Origin: Methylococcaceae bacterium
GTDB taxonomy: Bacteria > Pseudomonadota > Gammaproteobacteria > Methylococcales > Methylomonadaceae
Reading direction: 5' to 3'
Assembly (NCBI GenBank): GCA_030626845.1
Contig: DAOUTG010000016.1
Span: forward strand, 1-37,230
Length of the DNA stretch: 37,230 bases
Shown here: positions 15,799 to 25,334 of the stretch, piece after piece
Layout: every line of letters starts with the position of its first letter
Position numbering within the stretch: position 1 is the first letter of the stretch
Position numbers and translations under genes: made by a program
The notes under the pieces: model-generated
Databases searched by the model: none
Told to the model about the DNA's origin: nothing
The model's input: the letters and a program-made list of their open reading frames with translations, nothing else

Positions 15799-15873
15799 GA
15801 TTGACTGTGAATCTTCTTGTTGATTAATATTTATGACATATGACACTATCACTTATAGAACCTATTAAGGTGT

Positions 15874-17004
15874 TTAGTTTTTAATAAAGTCACGTGAATT
15901 TTTACTATGACGAAAAATTAAAGGTTGTTCATTAACTTCTTGCGATTTTTTTGCAGTTTTAATTGCCTCTTCAATTAAATGATGATCGGGCGATTTGCTA
16001 CAAACAGGATCGGTCGCATACATATCTCCTTTAAGTAAGTAAGCTTGGCAACGGCAACCACCAAAATCTTTGGATTTTTCATCACAACTTTGACAGGGTT
16101 CTTGCATCCATTCAGTCCCCCTAAAAAAATTAAAGGCTTTCGAGTCATGCCAAATTTCGTCAATACTCCCCTCATTAACATTAGGGCAATCTAATTCGGG
16201 TAATTCACGTGCAGAATGGCAGGGTAGAGCAACCCCATCAGGTGCAATGGTCAGAAAAGTTGTTCCCCAGCCATTCATACATGCCTTAGGGCGGTCTTCA
16301 TGAAAATCAGGAACAACGTAGTAAATTTTCATTTTCCCTTCGACCTTTTTCTTAAAGGCTTGGGCTATTGCTTCAGCTTTTTCAAACTGTTCTTTAGTGG
16401 GTAATAATAAATCACGATTAGCGTGCGCCCAGCCATAATATTGTGTGTTGGCCAATTCTAAATAATCCGCGCCTAATTCTTCAGCCATTGCTAAAATTTG
16501 CGGCATTTCGGCAATATTTTCACGATGAATAACCACGCATAATACCATTGGGTAGCCATGTTTTTTGACTAAATGTGCCACTTGTTTTTTATGTTCAAAT
16601 GATTTTGTGCCTGCTAAATAATCACTAAGTTTCTCACTACTCGCTTGAATACTGACTTGAATATGGTCTAATCCCGCTTCTTTTAAAGCTACAATTCGCG
16701 CTTCATCCAATCCATAAGCAGAGGTAATTAAATTGGTGTAATAACCTAGTTCACGGGCATGTTTTACAATTTCTTCTAAATCTTTCCTGACCAGTGGTTC
16801 TCCCCCTGATAAGCCTAGTTGAACCGCACCCATTTTTCGGGCTTGCGTTAAAACCCGTTTCCAGTCATCAGTGGTTAATTCTTGGGGATATTTACTGTAG
16901 TCTAAAGGATTAGAACAATAAGGACATTGTAGTGGACATGAATAAGTAAGTTCTGCCAATAACCAACGGGGCGGGGTGATATTAGTTTTGTTGAATCCAG
17001 CCAT
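15874..17004 (-). CDS. pqqE: PQQ biosynthesis radical SAM enzyme PqqE
   Basis: A 376-residue radical SAM protein. The cluster motif CPLQCPYC places C23, C27 and C30, and LGLSGGEPLVRKD follows near residue 65. A C-terminal SPASM region is cysteine-rich (KACMNGWGTTFLTIAPDGVALPC begins near residue 244; EPCQSCDEKSKDFGGCRC lies further on). PqqE forms the first Glu-Tyr carbon-carbon bond in the PqqA precursor peptide, with PqqD presenting the peptide. The start codon lies inside the end of pqqD (23-nt overlap), so the pair is translationally coupled. Length and motifs look intact. pqqA, pqqB and pqqC are absent from the window. Confidence 0.95.
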   Translation of the reverse strand: MAGFNKTNITPPRWLLAELTYSCPLQCPYCSNPLDYSKYPQELTTDDWKRVLTQARKMGAVQLGLSGGEPLVRKDLEEIVKHARELGYYTNLITSAYGLDEARIVALKEAGLDHIQVSIQASSEKLSDYLAGTKSFEHKKQVAHLVKKHGYPMVLCVVIHRENIAEMPQILAMAEELGADYLELANTQYYGWAHANRDLLLPTKEQFEKAEAIAQAFKKKVEGKMKIYYVVPDFHEDRPKACMNGWGTTFLTIAPDGVALPCHSARELPELDCPNVNEGSIDEIWHDSKAFNFFRGTEWMQEPCQSCDEKSKDFGGCRCQAYLLKGDMYATDPVCSKSPDHHLIEEAIKTAKKSQEVNEQPLIFRHSKNSRDFIKN

Positions 17005-17254
17005 TTTTTAAGGCATCCTCTAAGAAATTAAGCACATCTTTTTCAAGATGGGTGGTTTGAAATTTAGCTTCTAATTCGTCAACAATTTGTGTTAGCTGAC
17101 GTGTGCCATCACACAATTTCAAAATTTCCGCCGAGGGTTGATTTAATTCAACCATCCCTTCTGGATATAAAATCACATTTTTTTGTTGCACTTCTTCCCA
17201 TTGTAAGCGGTACATAGGGGAAAAATTGATCGTTAAATCAGGGTTAATACACAT
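16982..17254 (-). CDS. pqqD: PQQ peptide chaperone PqqD
   Basis: A 90-residue protein with the PqqD signature YRLQWEEVQQKNVILYPEG at about residues 15-33, LNQPSAEILKLCDG at 37-50 and a C-terminal helix NFLEDALKNGWI. PqqD binds the PqqA leader and delivers it to PqqE, which lies directly downstream and overlapping. The ATG at 17254 lacks a strong ribosome-binding site; a second Met 13 codons later would lose part of the N-terminal strand. The divergent 213-bp region upstream separates it from the TerB-like gene and contains no pqqC. Confidence 0.93.
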   Translation of the reverse strand: MCINPDLTINFSPMYRLQWEEVQQKNVILYPEGMVELNQPSAEILKLCDGTRQLTQIVDELEAKFQTTHLEKDVLNFLEDALKNGWIQQN

Positions 17255-17386
17255 TTTTTTAGATTTTAGTGTGGTTTCAGCATTGCTTAGGATAGCATTT
17301 TTAGGGGGTATTTTTAAGAAAATGCGTGTTTAAATCAGATAAGGAAGTGAGTTGAAATTTAAAATGCTAGAATGTCAATTTTTATG

Positions 17387-17397
17387 TGCTATATAAT
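17387..17397 (+). promoter_or_regulatory. Candidate extended -10 promoter for the TerB-like gene
   Basis: TGC followed by TATATAAT includes a perfect TATAAT (17392-17397) and a TG extension next to the overlapping TATATA box. No good -35 box is visible at the usual distance. It lies about 70 bp upstream of the start codon at 17468. Confidence 0.4.
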
Positions 17398-17467
17398 ATA
17401 AGTCTTGAGTCATATTGACTATGATTTTTAATTTTAACGATTCAATTGTTTGTAACAGGTATCTACT

Positions 17468-17920
17468 ATGAGTTTTAATAATTTTCTTAATAATATTAAG
17501 GGAAAAATGTCCGAGTTAAAAACTGAGGCACTAAAATTTAAAAATAAAGAATTTCTTCATGCCGCAATGGCTGGGGCTGCATTAATTGCTTTGGCAGATG
17601 GCGAAATTAGTTCGTCTGAAAAACAAAAAATGGTCAAGTTTATTGAAAGTCATGAGGCGTTATCTATTTACGGTACAGCTGATGTTATTAAGGCTTTCCA
17701 AGAATTTGTAACTCAAATTGAATTTGATAAAGATATTGGTCATGCTAAAGCTTATGAAGCTTTAAGGAAATTAAAGAAGAATGAAGAGGCATCACGGTTG
17801 GTCTTACGAATGATTATTTCAATTGCAGCGGCTGATGGAGATTTTGATGCGGATGAAAAAATCATGGCGGTTAATATTGCGCGTGAATTAAATTTAAATC
17901 CAGCAGATTTTTCCCTATAA
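17468..17920 (+). CDS. TerB-like (tellurite resistance TerB fold) protein
   Basis: A 150-residue helical protein of the TerB/TerB-like superfamily. Two pseudo-repeated acidic loops are visible: [15 protein letters not shown] at about residues 41-55 and [14 protein letters not shown] at 120-133, which resemble the metal-binding acidic sites of TerB. No signal peptide or membrane segment is seen. AGG lies about 10 nt before the ATG. No other ter genes (terZ, terD, terC) are nearby, so tellurite resistance is not implied. It precedes sdhA by 71 bp on the same strand, the place where sdhC/sdhD often lie, but it is not related to those membrane anchors. Confidence 0.82.
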   Translation: MSFNNFLNNIKGKMSELKTEALKFKNKEFLHAAMAGAALIALADGEISSSEKQKMVKFIESHEALSIYGTADVIKAFQEFVTQIEFDKDIGHAKAYEALRKLKKNEEASRLVLRMIISIAAADGDFDADEKIMAVNIARELNLNPADFSL

Positions 17921-17991
17921 ATTTTACAGGGGGTGGACTCAATTCATCCTCTGTGGGTTATGTTACACAACAAAATGAGGAATACGCCCTT

Positions 17992-19779
17992 ATGGCAAGC
18001 TATAATATTATAGAACATCAATACGATACCGTTATTGTTGGCGCAGGTGGTGCAGGTTTACGCGCGACTTTAGGGATGGCAGAAAAAGGCTTAAAAACGG
18101 CCTGTATCTCTAAAGTTTTTCCAACGCGTAGTCATACGGTTGCCGCACAAGGGGGAATTAGTGCTGCGTTGGGTAATGCGGGCGAAGATGATTGGCGTTG
18201 GCATATGTATGATACGGTTAAGGGGTCTGATTGGTTGGGCGATCAAGATGCCATTGAATATATGTGTCGTGAGGCAATTCCTGCTATTTTAGAGTTAGAA
18301 CAATATGGTGTTCCTTTTTCACGTACTGAAGACGGTAAAATTTATCAACGTGCCTTTGGTGGAATGACCACGAATTTTGGTGAGGGTATTGCTCAACGGA
18401 CTTGTGCTGCGGCTGATGTCACAGGTCATGCTATTTTACATACGTTGTATCAACAATCGTTAAAACATAAAGCGGAGTTTTTTGTTGAGTACATTGTATT
18501 AGATTTAATTATGGAAAATGGGGAGTGTAAAGGGGTACTTGCTTGGTGTTTAGATGATGGAACACTCCATTTATTCAGAGCGCATATGACGGTTTTAGCA
18601 ACGGGCGGTTATGGGCGTTGTTTTTTCTCTTGTACTTCGGCGCATACCGTAACAGGTGATGGTAATGCCATGGTATTACGAGCAGGATTAGCGTTGCAAG
18701 ATATGGAGTTTATTCAATTTCATCCCACAGGTATTTATGGTGCAGGTTGTTTAATTACTGAAGGTGTAAGAGGCGAGGGCGGTTACTTAACCAATTCTGA
18801 AGGGGAGCGTTTTATGGAACGTTATGCACCGAATGCAAAAGATTTAGCCTCACGTGATGTGGTGAGTCGTGCGATTACGATGGAGATTCGAGAAGGACGG
18901 GGGGTCGGTGAAAATAAAGATCACGCGTATTTACATATCGAACATTTAGATCCTGAAATTATCAAAGAGCGATTACCTGGAATTTCAGAAACAGCGCGTA
19001 TTTTTGCAGGCGTTGATGTGACTAAAGATCCTATTCCTATTTTGCCTACGGTGCATTATAACATGGGCGGTATTCCGACTAATTACAAAGCCGAAGTGGT
19101 TACTTTGGATGATGAAGGTAATCCTGAAACAGTGGTGCCTGGCTTAATGGCAATTGGTGAGGCCGCTTGTGTTTCTGTGCATGGTGCAAACCGTTTGGGT
19201 TCAAATTCATTATTAGATTTAGTGGTTTTTGGACGAGCGGCTGCGATTCGTTGTGCAGAAATTATAGTCCCAAGAACGCCACATTTACCTTTGAAAGAAG
19301 ATGCTTGTGATATCGCCTTAAACCGATTTGATAACATTCGTCATTCACAAGAAGGAACACAAAAAACCGCTGATATTCGTTTAGCTATGCAGCAAACCAT
19401 GCAAACTCATGCCTCAGTTTTTAGAACAGGTGAGGTTTTGCAACAAGGGATTGCTGAGTTAAAAATGGTACGAGAATTGTTTAATAACGTGCAGGTGAGT
19501 GATTCATCACTGATTTGGAATACAGATTTGGTTGAAACCTTGGAGCTTGATAATTTATTGGCACAGGCAACGGTAACGATTGCAAGTGCGGCTAATAGAA
19601 CAGAAAGTAGAGGTGGACATTCACGAGAAGACTATCCTGAACGTGATGATAGTAATTGGTTGGAGCATACCTTAGTTTGGTTAGAGGGGGATGATGTTTC
19701 TATTGATTATCGACCTGTCCATATGCACACGTTAACAAATGATGTTGAGTCTATTCCACCTAAAACGAGGGTTTATTAA
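17992..19779 (+). CDS. sdhA: Succinate dehydrogenase flavoprotein subunit SdhA
   Basis: Read from ATG at 17992 the protein has 595 residues (E. coli 588); GAGGA lies about 10 nt upstream. A GTG 13 codons earlier is also open but less likely. FAD-binding GAGGAG occupies residues 17-22, and the covalent-FAD histidine is H48 in [32 protein letters not shown] and the R-containing [10 protein letters not shown] segment form the substrate-site core. It oxidises succinate to fumarate in the TCA cycle and feeds electrons to SdhB. Its TAA shares a base with the sdhB ATG. The usual membrane anchors SdhC and SdhD are not encoded upstream. Confidence 0.97.
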   Translation: MASYNIIEHQYDTVIVGAGGAGLRATLGMAEKGLKTACISKVFPTRSHTVAAQGGISAALGNAGEDDWRWHMYDTVKGSDWLGDQDAIEYMCREAIPAILELEQYGVPFSRTEDGKIYQRAFGGMTTNFGEGIAQRTCAAADVTGHAILHTLYQQSLKHKAEFFVEYIVLDLIMENGECKGVLAWCLDDGTLHLFRAHMTVLATGGYGRCFFSCTSAHTVTGDGNAMVLRAGLALQDMEFIQFHPTGIYGAGCLITEGVRGEGGYLTNSEGERFMERYAPNAKDLASRDVVSRAITMEIREGRGVGENKDHAYLHIEHLDPEIIKERLPGISETARIFAGVDVTKDPIPILPTVHYNMGGIPTNYKAEVVTLDDEGNPETVVPGLMAIGEAACVSVHGANRLGSNSLLDLVVFGRAAAIRCAEIIVPRTPHLPLKEDACDIALNRFDNIRHSQEGTQKTADIRLAMQQTMQTHASVFRTGEVLQQGIAELKMVRELFNNVQVSDSSLIWNTDLVETLELDNLLAQATVTIASAANRTESRGGHSREDYPERDDSNWLEHTLVWLEGDDVSIDYRPVHMHTLTNDVESIPPKTRVY

Positions 19780-20564
19780 TGGTTGAGTTTGTATTGCCTA
19801 AAAATTCTAGGTTGATTAAAGGGAAGGAATTTCTAGCCTCTGAAGAGGCCACTAAAATCAGGCGCTTTGAGGTTTATCGTTGGGATCCTGACACCGATGA
19901 AAACCCCCGTATAGATGCTTATGAAATTGATTTAGATCGTTGTGGGCCGATGGTGTTAGATGCGATTTTAAAAATTAAAAATGAAATTGATTCAGGATTA
20001 ACTTTTCGCCGTTCTTGTCGTGAGGGGGTTTGTGGTTCTTGTGCAATGAATGTTAATGGAAAAAATACGTTAGTTTGTACCAAAGCGATTGATGAATATG
20101 AAGGAACGATTAAGGTTTTTCCGTTGCCGCATTTGGATGTTGTTAAAGATTTAGTCGCTGATATGACTAATTTTTATGCACAATATAGCTCAATTAAACC
20201 GTGGATAGAAACCCAAACGCCTGCCCCTTCAGATCATGAGCGGTTACAGAGTAAAGAAGATCGTAAAAAGCTAGACGGCTTATATGAATGTGTTTTATGC
20301 GCTTGTTGTTCAACCAGTTGCCCTAGTTATTGGTGGAATAGCGACCGTTATTTAGGCCCTGCGACTTTGTTACAAGCTTATCGGTGGTTGGTTGATAGTC
20401 GAGATGAAAATACAGGACAGCGTTTAGATGAGTTGGAAGACCCTTTTAAACTTTATCGTTGTCATACGATTATGAATTGTACCGATACTTGTCCTAAAGG
20501 GTTGAATCCTGCTAAGGCGATTGCAGAGATTAAAAAGATGTTGTTAGTGCGCCAAGAAGGGTAA
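19779..20564 (+). CDS. sdhB: Succinate dehydrogenase iron-sulfur subunit SdhB
   Basis: A 261-residue protein carrying three cluster motifs. The [2Fe-2S] cysteines are C80, C85, C88 and C100 ([16 protein letters not shown]). The [4Fe-4S] motif is [11 protein letters not shown] at 171-181. The [3Fe-4S] motif is [14 protein letters not shown] with C228, C234 and C238. It passes electrons from SdhA towards quinone. It is somewhat longer than E. coli SdhB (238), mainly at the N terminus (about residues 1-25). It is coupled to sdhA by a one-base overlap and ends at a strong hairpin. Confidence 0.97.
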   Translation: MVEFVLPKNSRLIKGKEFLASEEATKIRRFEVYRWDPDTDENPRIDAYEIDLDRCGPMVLDAILKIKNEIDSGLTFRRSCREGVCGSCAMNVNGKNTLVCTKAIDEYEGTIKVFPLPHLDVVKDLVADMTNFYAQYSSIKPWIETQTPAPSDHERLQSKEDRKKLDGLYECVLCACCSTSCPSYWWNSDRYLGPATLLQAYRWLVDSRDENTGQRLDELEDPFKLYRCHTIMNCTDTCPKGLNPAKAIAEIKKMLLVRQEG

Positions 20565-20571
20565 ATTTACC

Positions 20572-20596
20572 GTAGGGTGGTCTTAGCCCACCCTAC
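20572..20596. terminator. Terminator hairpin between convergent sdhB and rmlB
   Basis: GTAGGGTGG (20572-20580) pairs perfectly with CCACCCTAC (20588-20596) around a 7-nt loop, followed by AGCTTATTTT. It lies 8 bp after the sdhB stop and 8 bp before the rmlB stop. The arm motif CCACCCTACA also occurs once in the cas3-cse1 gap (6206-6215), so the hairpin may derive from a dispersed repeat. Confidence 0.75.
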
Positions 20597-20604
20597 AGCT
20601 TATT

Positions 20605-21657
20605 TTAGCTGGTTTTTTCTGATAAATACCATTGAACCGTTTTTCTAATTCCCGTTTCAAAACTTTCTGTCGGTGTCCAACCCAATTCTCTTTGAATTTT
20701 ACTCGCATCAATCGCATAACGAACATCATGACCTGAGCGGTCAGTCACATAAGTAATTAAATCTTGATACGCATCAATTCCTTCAGGTTTATTAGGCGCA
20801 AGTTCTTCTAATAATTGGCAGATGGTTTTAACCACATCAATGTTTTGTTTTTCATTATGTCCCCCAATATTATAGGTTTCCCCCACTTTTCCATTCATCG
20901 CCACTAAGATTAACGCTTGAGCATGATCGTCAACATAAAGCCAATCACGAATTTGATGCCCTTTACCATAAACAGGAAGCGGCTTTCCTTCAAGGGCATT
21001 TAATATCATCAGTGGAATTAACTTTTCTGGAAACTGATGAATTCCGTAATTATTTGAACAGTTAGTGATAAGAATAGGTAAACCATAAGTTCTATGCCAA
21101 GCCCTTACTAAATGATCGGAACTTGCTTTGGCTGCTGAATAAGGCGAACTTGGCGCGTAAGTTGTGGTTTCTTTAAATAAGGGTAAAGTTTCGCCTGCCT
21201 CTTGCTCATCAGGATGCGGTAAATCGCCATAAACTTCATCGGTGGAAATGTGATGAAAACGAAAATTATCTTTTTTATTGGCTTTTAATTGAGACCAATA
21301 ATGACGCGCTTGTTCCAGCAAGGTATATGTGCCGACAATATTAGTTTGAATAAATTCAGCCGGCCCGTCAATGGAACGGTCAACATGGGTTTCAGCCGCT
21401 AGGTGCATAATAATATCAGGCTGATAAGTATTGATAACGCGTTCAATTTCAGGCGTATCACAAATATCGACTTGTTCAAAATGATAGCGTGGGTTTTGGT
21501 CAATTGATTTTAAGGTGTCTAAATTCCCCGCATAAGTTAATTTATCAACATTAATCACGGTATGGGGGCTATTATCAATCAGTTCACGAATAACGGCAGA
21601 ACCTATAAAGCCTGCACCGCCTGTCACTAAAATACATTTATTATAAGAGGATGTCAT
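20605..21657 (-). CDS. rfbB: dTDP-glucose 4,6-dehydratase RmlB
   Basis: A 350-residue extended short-chain dehydrogenase. NAD-binding GGAGFIGSA is at residues 14-22, and the catalytic YSAAK follows TYAPSSP near residue 165-175. [21 protein letters not shown] and the [11 protein letters not shown] active-site strand are diagnostic of RmlB. It is the second step of dTDP-L-rhamnose synthesis, converting dTDP-glucose to the 4-keto-6-deoxy sugar. It is last in the operon, 4 bp after rmlD. Confidence 0.97.
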   Translation of the reverse strand: MTSSYNKCILVTGGAGFIGSAVIRELIDNSPHTVINVDKLTYAGNLDTLKSIDQNPRYHFEQVDICDTPEIERVINTYQPDIIMHLAAETHVDRSIDGPAEFIQTNIVGTYTLLEQARHYWSQLKANKKDNFRFHHISTDEVYGDLPHPDEQEAGETLPLFKETTTYAPSSPYSAAKASSDHLVRAWHRTYGLPILITNCSNNYGIHQFPEKLIPLMILNALEGKPLPVYGKGHQIRDWLYVDDHAQALILVAMNGKVGETYNIGGHNEKQNIDVVKTICQLLEELAPNKPEGIDAYQDLITYVTDRSGHDVRYAIDASKIQRELGWTPTESFETGIRKTVQWYLSEKTS

Positions 21658-21661
21658 AGTT

Positions 21662-22540
21662 TTAATTATTGAGTTTGTTTAAGCATTGTTGTAAAGAATC
21701 TCTCCAATAAGGAATCTTTAAATTAAAAGTTTGTTTAATTTTAGTTTTATTTAAAAGACTATAATGAGGTCGTTTAGCAGCAGTGGGATAATCTTTGGTT
21801 TCAATCGCATTAAGTTGACAATCTATCTCACTTAATTCAAAAATAGCCTTTGCAAAATCATACCAACTACAAACGCCTTCATTACTATAATGGAACAATC
21901 TAAAATTTGGGTGTTGTTGCTTTAAACTAGGGGCTGAAACAATATCTAAAATAGCTTTAGCCAAATCAGAAGCATAGGTGGGTGTGCCAATTTGGTCAAA
22001 AATAACGTTTAATTCATCACGTTCTCGTCCTAATTTAAGCATGGTTTTTAAAAAATTATTGCCATATTCTGAGTAAACCCAGCTAGTGCGAATCATTAAT
22101 CCCAAGGGGTTAATGGCTTGAAGTGCTTGTTCACCTTTTAATTTAGTTTCCCCGTAAACACCTTGAGGACAGACGCTATCTATTTCTAAATAAGGTTTGA
22201 AATTTTCACCCTTAAAAACATAATCGGTACTAATATGAATAAAAATAGCTTTTTGTTTCTTTGCGATTTTAGCCAAGATTTCAACAGCAGATTCATTAAT
22301 TAAGGTTGCTAATTCGGTTTCTGATTCAGCTCTATCAACAGCGGTATATGCCGCACAGTTAATAATCACTTCAAATTGTTGATTAGAAAAAAAGTGATTA
22401 ATTGATTCAGGTAATGATAAATCACATTGTTTTCGGCTAATAAAGGTTATTTGATAGTCTTGATAATTTGATTGAAGCACTTTAATGGATTGTCCCAATT
22501 GTCCGTTTGCACCAATCACAAGAATTTTTTTTAAAGTCAT
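21662..22540 (-). CDS. rfbD: dTDP-4-dehydrorhamnose reductase RmlD
   Basis: A 292-residue NAD(P)H-dependent reductase with GANGQLGQS at about residues 9-17, [15 protein letters not shown] near 60-74, [10 protein letters not shown] near 102-111 and the YGETKLKGE catalytic segment near 129. It reduces dTDP-4-keto-L-rhamnose to dTDP-L-rhamnose, the final step of the pathway. It lies 3 bp after rmlC and 4 bp before rmlB. Confidence 0.96.
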   Translation of the reverse strand: MTLKKILVIGANGQLGQSIKVLQSNYQDYQITFISRKQCDLSLPESINHFFSNQQFEVIINCAAYTAVDRAESETELATLINESAVEILAKIAKKQKAIFIHISTDYVFKGENFKPYLEIDSVCPQGVYGETKLKGEQALQAINPLGLMIRTSWVYSEYGNNFLKTMLKLGRERDELNVIFDQIGTPTYASDLAKAILDIVSAPSLKQQHPNFRLFHYSNEGVCSWYDFAKAIFELSEIDCQLNAIETKDYPTAAKRPHYSLLNKTKIKQTFNLKIPYWRDSLQQCLNKLNN

Positions 22541-22543
22541 AAG

Positions 22544-23119
22544 TTATGCGTAATAATCAGTAGGGTAATAAAATAATTCATCAGTTTCGGATAAAGTTGA
22601 TTGCTGTTTATCTTTATCTGAAAGCATGAGTTGGTCTTTTGGTAATTTCCAATCAATATTAATCGCTATATCATCAAAGGCAAGACCGCGATCACATTCA
22701 GGAGAATAATAATTATCTACTTTATAAGCAAAAATAGCGGTATCACTGAGAACAACAAAGCCGTGTGCAAAACCTCTGGGAACAAATAATTGATGTTTAT
22801 TTTCTGCACTGAGTAACGCACTCACATGTTGACCGAAGGTTGGACTTCCTTTGCGAATATCAACGGCTATATCAAGTACTTCGCCCGTAATAACGCGAAC
22901 TAATTTTGATTGTGCATAAGGATTCAATTGAAAATGTAATCCACGTAAAACGCCTTTAGAAGATTTAGATTCATTATCTTGAATAAAATTAACCGAATAA
23001 CCTAAGGCTTGTTCAAATAAATCTTGTCTAAAAGTTTCAATAAAATAGCCGCGAGTATCACCATGGATCTTAGGTTGGCACAACATAACTTCGGGAATTG
23101 CTTGGGGTATAAAGTTCAT
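22544..23119 (-). CDS. rfbC: dTDP-4-dehydrorhamnose 3,5-epimerase RmlC
   Basis: A 191-residue cupin-type epimerase. [14 protein letters not shown] at about residues 20-33 and [20 protein letters not shown] at 56-75, including the catalytic His region, are typical, as is [14 protein letters not shown] near 112-125. It epimerises C3 and C5 of the 4-keto intermediate. The start codon overlaps the rmlA stop as ATGA, showing coupling. Confidence 0.96.
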   Translation of the reverse strand: MNFIPQAIPEVMLCQPKIHGDTRGYFIETFRQDLFEQALGYSVNFIQDNESKSSKGVLRGLHFQLNPYAQSKLVRVITGEVLDIAVDIRKGSPTFGQHVSALLSAENKHQLFVPRGFAHGFVVLSDTAIFAYKVDNYYSPECDRGLAFDDIAINIDWKLPKDQLMLSDKDKQQSTLSETDELFYYPTDYYA

Positions 23120-24000
23120 CTATCGTCCTGTTCTGCAATACTTAATAAGTATTGACCATATTGGTTTTTAAGCAAGGGTTCTGCCAATTTTAATAATTGT
23201 GCTTTATTAATATAACCTTGTTCATAGGCGATTTCTTCTAAACAGGCTATTTTAAGTCCCTGGCGTTTTTCTATGGTTTCAATAAAAACAGAAGCTTCGA
23301 GAAGACATTCATGCGTTCCTGTATCTAACCAAGCCATTCCACGTCCCATTATTTCTAGCTTAAGACGTTGTTCATCAAGATACATTTGATTAACTGAAGT
23401 GATTTCAAGTTCTCCCCGTGCTGAAGGTTTAACTTTTTTGGCTTTTTTAATAACATCGTTAGGATAAAAATAAAGACCTGTTACTGCATAGTTACTTTTA
23501 GGTTTTTTAGGTTTTTCTTCTAAGCTAATTACATTGCCTATATTATCAAACTCTGCAACACCGTAATTTTCTGGAGTCGCAACACGGTAGCCAAATACGG
23601 TTGACTTACACTCATCTTTTGCATTAATAACGGCTTGTTCAAGTAATTGGGTTAAATTATGTCCATAAAAGATGTTATCACCTAAAATTAGACAAACATC
23701 CTCATCAGCAATGAAGTTTTCACCTAAAAGGAAGGCTTGTGCTAATCCATCAGGTGACGGTTGAACGATATATTCAAATTGCATTCCTAGCTCAGAGCCA
23801 TCGGCTAATAATCGTTGAAAACTTGCTTGGTCTTCTGGGGTGGTAATAATTAAAACCTCACGAATCCCTGCTAACATTAAGACTGATAATGGATAATAAA
23901 GCATAGGCTTATCATATAAAGGGACAAGTTGTTTGGATACGCCTTTTGTTATTGGGTACAAACGTGTTCCCGTTCCGCCTGCAAGAATAATTCCTTTCAT
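23116..24000 (-). CDS. rfbA: Glucose-1-phosphate thymidylyltransferase RmlA
   Basis: A 294-residue nucleotidyltransferase opening [20 protein letters not shown], the signature of RmlA, with [15 protein letters not shown] near residue 81 and GLYFYPNDV near 175. It makes dTDP-glucose from dTTP and glucose-1-phosphate, committing carbon to rhamnose for O-antigen or exopolysaccharide. It is first in a complete rmlA-C-D-B operon. GAGGAA precedes the ATG by about 11 nt, and TATAAT lies just upstream of that, although a matching -35 box is not clear. Confidence 0.97.
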   Translation of the reverse strand: MKGIILAGGTGTRLYPITKGVSKQLVPLYDKPMLYYPLSVLMLAGIREVLIITTPEDQASFQRLLADGSELGMQFEYIVQPSPDGLAQAFLLGENFIADEDVCLILGDNIFYGHNLTQLLEQAVINAKDECKSTVFGYRVATPENYGVAEFDNIGNVISLEEKPKKPKSNYAVTGLYFYPNDVIKKAKKVKPSARGELEITSVNQMYLDEQRLKLEIMGRGMAWLDTGTHECLLEASVFIETIEKRQGLKIACLEEIAYEQGYINKAQLLKLAEPLLKNQYGQYLLSIAEQDDR

Positions 24001-24056
24001 GTATAAAATTCCTCACCATTATAATGTGTGACTATGACTTAATTTATAGTATTAAT

Positions 24057-24167
24057 CTTTGTACATGACAAAAAATATTATGAAAAATAAATTACTTATA
24101 AACCAATTAAATACTGAAGCCCAAAACATGTTTTGGACTCCGATTTACATTTTTGTCATGTACAGAG
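24057..24167. mobile_element. MITE-like element of 111 bp with 18-bp terminal inverted repeats
   Basis: The left end CTTTGTACATGACAAAAA (24057-24074) and the right end (24150-24167) are inverted copies with one mismatch in 18. The 75-bp interior is AT-rich with no usable open frame. It contains a perfect 16-bp palindrome CCAAAACATGTTTTGG (24121-24136). The layout suits a non-autonomous element moved by a transposase encoded elsewhere. A clean target-site duplication does not abut the ends; a 10-bp direct repeat TAATTTATAG lies further out at 24040-24049 and 24189-24198. A compact relative is found at 32151-32193. The rest of this 274-bp intergenic region shows nothing further that I can name. 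Confidence 0.7.
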
Positions 24168-24274
24168 ATACTTTTCAATAATTATACCTAATTTATAGAT
24201 AAAAACTCAAGAACAGTTAGTCACTCTCCCTTGTATATCTGGCTTGTAGTGATTCAGACTTCGTTGGACCAAAA

Positions 24275-25234
24275 TTACTCTAAAGCCCCTCCGCAACTAC
24301 TTCCTTGTCCTGCGGTACACCCATAACAATGTGCCAACGTATTAATTGGTTGAGACTCTAAATTATCCCTCAATTGACTAATATGGATTTTTTCACCCTG
24401 ATTACTACCTAATGGTAAGTCTAACATCTGATTAAAATCACAATCATAAACAAACCCTTGCCAATCAATACTCAAAGTATTAAGACACATCAAACGCGCT
24501 AAATTTTCTGCCTGATAACTATCTTTTAATAACTGCATATAAGGGTTAAATTCCCCCTTACTAATTAATAAACTTCCAAAACGCTGAATGGGTAAATTAG
24601 TGATTGCAAAAAGTTGATTAAAAACAATCCCCAGTTTTTTCAATTGCAGTTTATATTGTTTTTCTAATTCCTGTTGTGGTGGGGGTAAATTTGCCCCTTG
24701 AGGATTAAAAACTAAATTTAAAATTAGCCCGCTTTCTTCTTGTCCATAGCCTAAGGCATTTAAACGTTTTAAAGCAGCAATACTTTGATTAAACGTTCCT
24801 TTACCCCGTTGCTTATCAACATTATCTTCTAAATAACACGGTAAAGAGGCAACACACTCAACCTTATGTTTAGCAAGAAATAACGCTAAATCTTCATAAC
24901 CTTCCTCCTCTAAAATCACCAGGTTACAGCGATCAATAATTTTAATCCCCTCTTGAGTTGCTCGTTCAATTAAATAACGAAACTCAGGATTCATTTCAGG
25001 CGCACCCCCTGTTAAATCAAAACTATGAATTTTATATTTTAAGGCGAAAGTAAAAATTAAATCTATTGTTTCTCGATTCATTAATTCAGTGCGTTTAGGA
25101 CTGGCATTAACATGGCAATGGGTACAACTTAGGTTACATAAATAGCCTAAATTTAATTGTAATATTTCTAGTTGATGGCGTTTTATCATGGGAAAATCAC
25201 CACTTTTTTTAATATAAGCTAAGGTATTGTGCAT
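24275..25234 (-). CDS. ArsS-family radical SAM/Cys-rich domain protein
   Basis: A 319-residue radical SAM enzyme. The cluster motif CNLSCTHC gives C33, C37 and C40, followed by FDLTGGAPEMNPEFR near residue 72. The C terminus has MCLNTLSIDWQGFVYDCDFN and a cysteine-rich tail HCYGCTAGQGSSCGG, the arrangement of the arsenosugar biosynthesis protein ArsS and relatives (DUF3641 C terminus). ArsS joins a 5'-deoxyadenosyl group to dimethylarsenite. No arsM methyltransferase or other ars gene is in the window, so substrate assignment rests on family resemblance only. AGAGAG lies just before the ATG. It is divergent from uvrA with a 100-bp gap. Confidence 0.85.
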   Translation of the reverse strand: MHNTLAYIKKSGDFPMIKRHQLEILQLNLGYLCNLSCTHCHVNASPKRTELMNRETIDLIFTFALKYKIHSFDLTGGAPEMNPEFRYLIERATQEGIKIIDRCNLVILEEEGYEDLALFLAKHKVECVASLPCYLEDNVDKQRGKGTFNQSIAALKRLNALGYGQEESGLILNLVFNPQGANLPPPQQELEKQYKLQLKKLGIVFNQLFAITNLPIQRFGSLLISKGEFNPYMQLLKDSYQAENLARLMCLNTLSIDWQGFVYDCDFNQMLDLPLGSNQGEKIHISQLRDNLESQPINTLAHCYGCTAGQGSSCGGALE

Positions 25235-25334
25235 TTTTACTCTCTAAAATAAATATTGCCTAAAATCAGGTTGGACATAAGTCTCGTTAAGTCGTATATT
25301 ACCGAGCTGTTTTAAATTATCAAATTTTTTATCA

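Noticed and set aside
17468-17920. TerB-like gene as evidence of a tellurite resistance operon
   Set aside because: No terZ, terA, terC, terD or terE nearby; the fold occurs in many unrelated contexts.
24040-24198. 10-bp direct repeat TAATTTATAG flanking the 111-bp element as its target duplication
   Set aside because: The copies are 7 and 21 bp away from the inverted ends and the surroundings are AT-rich, so chance is a fair explanation.
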